DNA of 21,429 bases from positions 80,307,944 through 80,329,372 of the forward strand of contig CM044500.1 of NCBI GenBank assembly GCA_024364805.1, written 5' to 3'. The DNA is from Euprymna scolopes. Its lineage: Eukaryota; Mollusca; Cephalopoda; Sepiida; Sepiolidae. A model generated the notes under the pieces. It saw only the letters and a list, made by a program, of their open reading frames with translations. It was not told where the DNA came from and searched no databases. Shown here piece by piece: positions 17,342 to 21,429 of this stretch. Numbering within the stretch: the first letter of the stretch is position 1; the number at the start of each line of letters is the position of its first letter. The position numbers and the translations under genes are program-made.

Positions 17342-18425
17342 GGCTTTATTCCATACAGGTCTTCGAAAATGTCATTCTCGGCTCAATTCCGTACCAATTA
17401 AGAAGACTTGCTATTTCTAATAAATTGCCTGTTTAAAAGGAAAAAGTAAAAAAAACAAAAACGAAACAAATGTCTTCCGGGAAACAAAAATAGTTCCACC
17501 GAAAATTGTCAATTGGCAGAACCGTTAGTGCGAAGACCTCGGCCAAATTTTTTTATCCGGTTATTGTCTACTCATTTATTTGTTTGTATTCTCGTTTTTT
17601 CTGCTAGACACATTTTTATTTCTGGCAGACTTCCAAGGGAGAAAAGAGATAAGAAAGAGAGATCATTTAAATTCGTTAACTTGGTAACAATGAAAGAAAA
17701 CGATAAAATAGAAGGAACTATCTTTGATGATGAAACAGGACCGTTTAAATGGTTGTTTATTTTGTTGTTTTTCCGAGCGTTATCTAAGGATTTTTGTTCT
17801 TTTGTGTGCTTTTTTTTATTTGTTACTAAGTTGATCGGAAAGAAATAATTGCTTGAGATTAGTACGAATTTGCCAACGACTATTTGTTGGTCTCAAAATT
17901 GTTTTATTTCTTTCAAATTTTCTGTTCGTATCTGAGAGGTAGTATCATGGTGTTTCCATATTACCACTGAAGAAATTTTATTTATAACCTCCTTTTTTTT
18001 CAAACTTGCTAACGCGCTTGGTGATATTTATGGTTTCTATTTCTTTTATGTACCTTACACAGGTGCTGATTACTTAGACACTCTCTTGTTTCGGTTAGTT
18101 GGCCAGCTTAGGTCAGTTCTGGACATTATTCTGGCAACTTAGTTAATAACTTGAACCGTAAAACTATTCTCTGTCTAAATAAAGCACGCTTCAACAGTCC
18201 TGAACAGCTCACCTTCCCAGGCATTACTTCCACTTTCGAGAGATAGGTTTGTTTATTGTCGATCATGGGAAATGCCGACGAATTCGGTTTGGAATATTTC
18301 TATATCTGATCAGTATTCCATTTTCAGCTTGTTTCAAATTTGGCTACACTGTGTATCAAGTAAAAATAAACTTTTCGTCTCATTACGAGATAATCATAAA
18401 ATGTCAAGATTTCTCCGCCGTCTAA
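17342..18425. other. Gene-free stretch; one long but unidentified open frame
   Basis: A plus-strand open frame spans 17513-17848 (about 111 codons, no ATG at its left end). It is dominated by Phe/Leu from T-rich sequence (FVCFFLFVTKLIGKK) and has no domain I know. I treat it as probable chance. Nothing else is recognised up to the Helitron start. Confidence 0.45.
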
Positions 18426-18587
18426 TCTATCTATATATCTATAAAAGTGTTTTTGTCTGTCTATATTTCCCTACCTAATAACTCTACAGACTCGAGATTT
18501 GACATAAGGGGTTTTGGGATTTGGAAAAAATATTTTTAATCAGTGTTTGGCCAGAAATTTGGCTGTTAAAAGTTCAAAGATTTGACC

Positions 18588-20148
18588 TGTGAGAACTCTA
18601 CTAAACGCCTCTGTCAATTTTGGGTCTAAACACTTCAGATTTTAGATATAGGTTTCTTTGACATGTATTCACGGCACCAAATCGATAGATGTTGTGTAGT
18701 GGGGGTCTCATATTAAAAGAGATGTGACGAGAGATTAATATTGAAGAGAGACGGCATCAACACAGTTCTGTGGATTCTTATAAGATATATTAGCGAGGAG
18801 AGAGGGTGATAGACGCACAGTTCTTATATTTCTTGTAACACATATAGAGAGGAGGAGAGATACATATTCTTGGAAGGGTTACACAATGTTCATAATAAGA
18901 TGTTTAACACATAATCTTTTGGGTGTTTAAAGATGACACATGAGACCGTTACAAAAACACAAAGATGATTCTTTATTCATTGGACCGGTCGAATGCTGAT
19001 GACGTCAGGAATTCAAATTTGGGTCTACATAGTAAATGTTCTTTCCTTCGCTTCCAAAGAACTCTGACTCCAACTCTCTCTCTGACTGACTCCAGATCTT
19101 CTGCCTCAACTACCGCCCTGATCTGACTAACTCTAGCTCCTATATTGAGAATCTCTCTTTTGCTATTATGCCACAGGTGTGTTTCCCAACGTGACGAATT
19201 CACGTGGCTAAGCTCACGTTTTTCCAAACACACTTTTGACAACAAAGAATTCTGAACTAATCTATTTTAACCTAACCTATTTTTACAATGTATTTATAAT
19301 TTGTATTGTTCATTCTTTTTTAGCTGACATTTTTAATATTCAGTTTCATAAAAGAATGACAATCAATTCTTTTTACAATATAACCAATACCTAACTATTT
19401 ATAATAGAATTTAACAATAGGCCATTTTAACATTCCGATTTCAAATATTCTATTTCTGAACCTTACTTACAAGGTTCGAGTCTCGGCTTATCCTAATTTC
19501 ATTTTCACTTATCTAATGTTCTTCTTATTTACATGGAAAGGGCAGCCCTTTTTCCTGTAACACATGGGTCTAACTTCATTATCTTATTTGAGCTCAAAAC
19601 AATAAATGTTTAGGGGTCATAATTGGGGTCCAAGTTAAAAAAAAAATGACCTCTGCGATCTCTACGAAATTACTCAACCAATTTTTTTGTCTAAACATTT
19701 GAAAGTTTATATAAAGTGTATTCAGACATAGCGCAAGCTTTTTAATCGTTTTTTTTTTTCTGAAAATTGGGCTTCCAAGAGGTCAAAGTTCAAAAGATTT
19801 TACCTTTTCGATCACTAGCAAACTATTAAGTCAATTTTTGGTCTACATATTTGAAAGTCTACATAAAGAGTATTTAGACAAGCAGCAAGCGTTTTAATCC
19901 GTTTTGGTGAGAAAATTTGGCTGCCAACAAGTCTAATTTTACAGAGCTTACATTTGTGAACTCTGCCAAACTCCTCCGCCAATTTTGAGTCCAAACACTT
20001 AAACTTTTATATATAGATTACTTGGACATGGGTCAAATATTTTAATTTAATTTGAGCCCCAAACAATAAATGTTAAGGGGTAAAATTGGGGTCAAAGTTT
20101 AAAAAAAAAATGGCGTCTGCGGTTTCTACCAACGTTTCTCTATGGTAG
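18588..20148 (+). repeat. About 155-bp tandem units inside the Helitron (about 4.3 copies)
   Basis: Unit starts lie near 18588, 19649, 19804, 19960 and 20112, marked by GACCTCTGCGA..TCTACNAAA..CTC followed by CCAATTTT and GTCTAAACA. Later in each unit come GTTTATATAAAGTGTATT and GACATGGGTCAA-like sequence. The first unit is split by the 896-bp insertion, and without it its period is about 159. First and last units resemble each other most (both have CAAACAATAAATGTT and AATTGGGGTC), which suggests an array grown from an ordered pair. Confidence 0.7.
18666..19561 (-). mobile_element. LTR-derived insertion (probable solo LTR), fossil
   Basis: This 896-bp insert splits a tandem unit. The unit stops after ACATG at 18661-18665 and resumes at ACATG 19562-19566, a 5-bp target duplication. 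On the minus strand it has LTR-like order: CACGTG, a TATA-like CAATATAGG, AATAAA (18977-18972) and a TTTGGTGCCGTG segment near its end. An inner pair TGTTGTC (19244) and CAACA (18690) could instead mark a 555-bp LTR followed by a primer-site-like leader, so the internal anatomy is unresolved. There is no coding region. It is younger than the Helitron. Superfamily is not assigned. Confidence 0.55.
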
Positions 20149-20169
20149 TTAAGGAAGCCTATTATATAG

Positions 20170-20444
20170 TGTTGTGGTGGCATACATTAATTTGCATGTG
20201 TGGATAGTAATTACACATAAATAGGAAGACTCAGTTAGTCTGAGTGTGTGTTCACCAGAAGCCACTGAAGGCCGCCGAGAGCAGATATGTTTCTCCAGCA
20301 AAGACTCTCTTATTTGACACCATTATGTAAATATCCTGTAAATATACCTTTTCCTAATACACTTCTTATTTGATCTACCTTTGTTTGTTGAGTCGTCATT
20401 TGTATTGCTTTCTACGTTACTTGTTTCAACCTTCAAACTTAACA
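20170..20444 (+). mobile_element. Solo LTR, 275 bp, fossil
   Basis: The element runs TGTTGTGGTG ... CTTAACA, with TG/CA termini, and is flanked by perfect 5-bp duplications TATAG (20165-20169 and 20445-20449). Inside, ACATAAATAGG followed by GACTCAGTTAGTCTG looks like a TATA box and start region. No internal region or partner LTR is present, so it arose by LTR-LTR recombination. The intact duplications suggest a fairly recent insertion compared with its host element. A Ty3-like or BEL/Pao source both fit a 5-bp duplication; orientation is inferred from the TATA-like signal. Confidence 0.75.
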
Positions 20445-20661
20445 TATAGAAATGCATTACCGGACATATTACCACTTTTTAATATATACATATGCACATA
20501 AAGTTATAAACAGGACACAGAGCCTGAGCAAAGCCGGTCGGAACTGCTAGTTTAGAAATAAAGTTACTTGAACCTCGAGCTATTTATACATCTGATACTC
20601 CAAATATCCATTGAAACTAAGAAATACATCACGAATTATATAAACATATTAGCATTTTATA

Positions 20662-20703
20662 CTAGCAGGAGGACCCGATGTTGCGGGGGATTGAATGAGG
20701 ATA
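20662..20703 (-). mobile_element. Decayed Helitron-like 3' terminus (minus)
   Basis: ACTAGCAGGAGGACCCGATG then TTGCGGGGG aligns with the ends at 12877 and 9368: CTAG at 20662-20665, outside A on the plus strand, and a degraded hairpin at 20672-20688. The body to the right is diverged and no TC start was found. It lies only 111 bp from the 3' end of the plus-strand Helitron and faces it. Confidence 0.5.
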
Positions 20704-21263
20704 AACGATTGTTCCATACTTCCAATATTTTTATTGTCATCAAAATCGGTGAAATCGACCATTTTTCAATCAAATCGATTGATTTCCTGCTCTTGTCTAG
20801 AGCCCACCGACGTGTACCTGTGGGAATCTTAACATGTCTCCCCCAGTGACTTAGTGCATAATACACTGCACTGTAGAGAACCTATTGTTGATTTTATAAA
20901 ATCATTTTCTATAATGGCTTCAATACATTTTAAACCGCAAAAGTCAAATATCTTGGTTCAATTGTACCCTGAACAGAAACATTTATTTCGAACCCGCCCC
21001 TGTCTTATCAAAGCGACTACTGTTAATCTTATTTGCCGGTTCTTACTGTTTGTGTTGTGATGAAAATATCTCAAATGCACTTGTGATGTTAGACTCTATG
21101 AGAATCTTAAATTTGCTCAAAATCGGACTGTTCCTTCTTTAACCGGATTTTTTCGATTTTCGATACTTATCAGTAATATTCCGAAAATCCATCTAAGAAC
21201 AGTCCCAGATACATAAAATACGGCTGTATGAATTAAAAAATATCGTCCAGGATTTTTAGGTTG
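20704..21263. other. No gene recognised
   Basis: Probably the body of the minus-strand Helitron remnant at least in part. Overlapping short frames on both strands (20657-20866 and 20854-21060) show no known domain. Confidence 0.45.
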
Positions 21264-21429
21264 ACTGGTTGTTTTCTTTTTTTACGGCATATCAACCCTT
21301 TTCAGGTTATTTAATGCCGAATCCGGTGATTTTGAAGAAAATTTTTTAATAGAATATATTAGTTTTTTTCAAGTCGGTTTCTACTTAATCCATGGTTTGG
21401 ACCCTAACAGGTACTACCAGTCCGGGTCA
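21264..21429 (+). mobile_element. H-module element (plus), cut by window end
   Basis: TGACTGGTTGTTTTCTTTTT, TACGGCATATCAACCCTTTT and CAGGTTATTTAATGCCGAAT form the H module. It is followed by a T-rich link and GGACCCTAACAGGTACTACC AG, then CCGGGTCA. It is collinear with the minus-strand element 11182-10807, confirming that H module plus body is one repeat unit. Confidence 0.65.

Larger units (their letters stand above)
18426..20550 (+). mobile_element. Helitron-like element hosting a tandem array and two LTR insertions
   Basis: The 5' end is TCTATCTATATATCTATAAA then AGTGTTTTTGTCTGTC, preceded by A (start at 18426, or 18430 if the first TCTA is flank). The 3' end is CCTGAGCAAAGCCGG, TCGGAACTG, CTAG (20547-20550) and an outside T. 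It is a diverged member of the family with ends at 9369 and 12878. Removing the two LTR insertions and their duplications leaves about 943 bp, close to the 810 bp of the simple copy. No Rep/helicase gene is present, so it depended on another copy. Confidence 0.65.

Noticed and set aside
17513-17848. 111-codon plus-strand open frame
   Set aside because: It has no ATG at its left end, is Phe/Leu-rich from T-rich DNA, and has no recognisable domain. It is more likely chance.
18973-19245. 90-codon minus-strand open frame
   Set aside because: It lies wholly inside the LTR-derived insertion and has no known domain; treated as part of the LTR.
19464-19490. GGTTCGAGTCTCGG, resembling a tRNA B box
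   Set aside because: No A box lies at tRNA distance and the flanks do not form a T stem; it lies inside the LTR-derived insertion.

Overview
This is an AT-rich, intron-like or intergenic stretch of an animal genome with no host gene I can name. Several repeat types point to a mollusc, most likely a coleoid cephalopod of the octopus type: Helitron-like ends with a CCGGCGTTGCCCGG hairpin, a tRNA-like SINE, a transposase tail reading LNPMNYFVSSYVE, long (CT)n and (GT)n tracts, and modules with TTACGGCATATCAACCC. The species call is an inference from remembered repeat types, not a search result.

Layout. 1-1140 holds two head-to-head copies of a dispersed repeat (family A), a short decayed coding-like tail and half of a palindromic element. 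1142-2001 is a minus-strand Tc1/mariner-superfamily remnant. 2001-3260 is mostly featureless apart from a weak exon candidate. 3265-3708 (+) and about 4050-4410 (-) are the C-terminal ends of two 5'-truncated LINEs lying tail to tail. 3709-6850 carries long dispersed repeats (families D and E) and a (CT)29 tract. 6850-8090 is nearly empty. 9267-10497 holds a Helitron-like element and a tRNA-derived SINE. 10499-12170 is an inverted array of a short module with a separate palindromic element inside it. 12625-13945 holds families A and B and a Helitron 3' end. 13947-15278 is a whole-length but broken mariner with paired ends and TA target duplications. 16599-17219 is a possible second Helitron type. 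18426-20550 is the best-resolved structure: a Helitron-like element containing about 155-bp tandem units, later invaded by two LTR fossils that left target duplications. 20662-21429 holds another Helitron end and one more copy of the 10.8-kb module element.

Nothing here works together as a pathway. The window is a layered transposon graveyard in which nesting gives relative ages: dispersed repeat or tandem array first, then Helitron or mariner, then LTR insertions. No CRISPR, rRNA, functional tRNA or intact host coding gene was found. The most worthwhile leads are the nested Helitron, the inverted module array, the palindromic element with a 10-bp direct repeat, and family A, in which several copies keep the same short reading frame.
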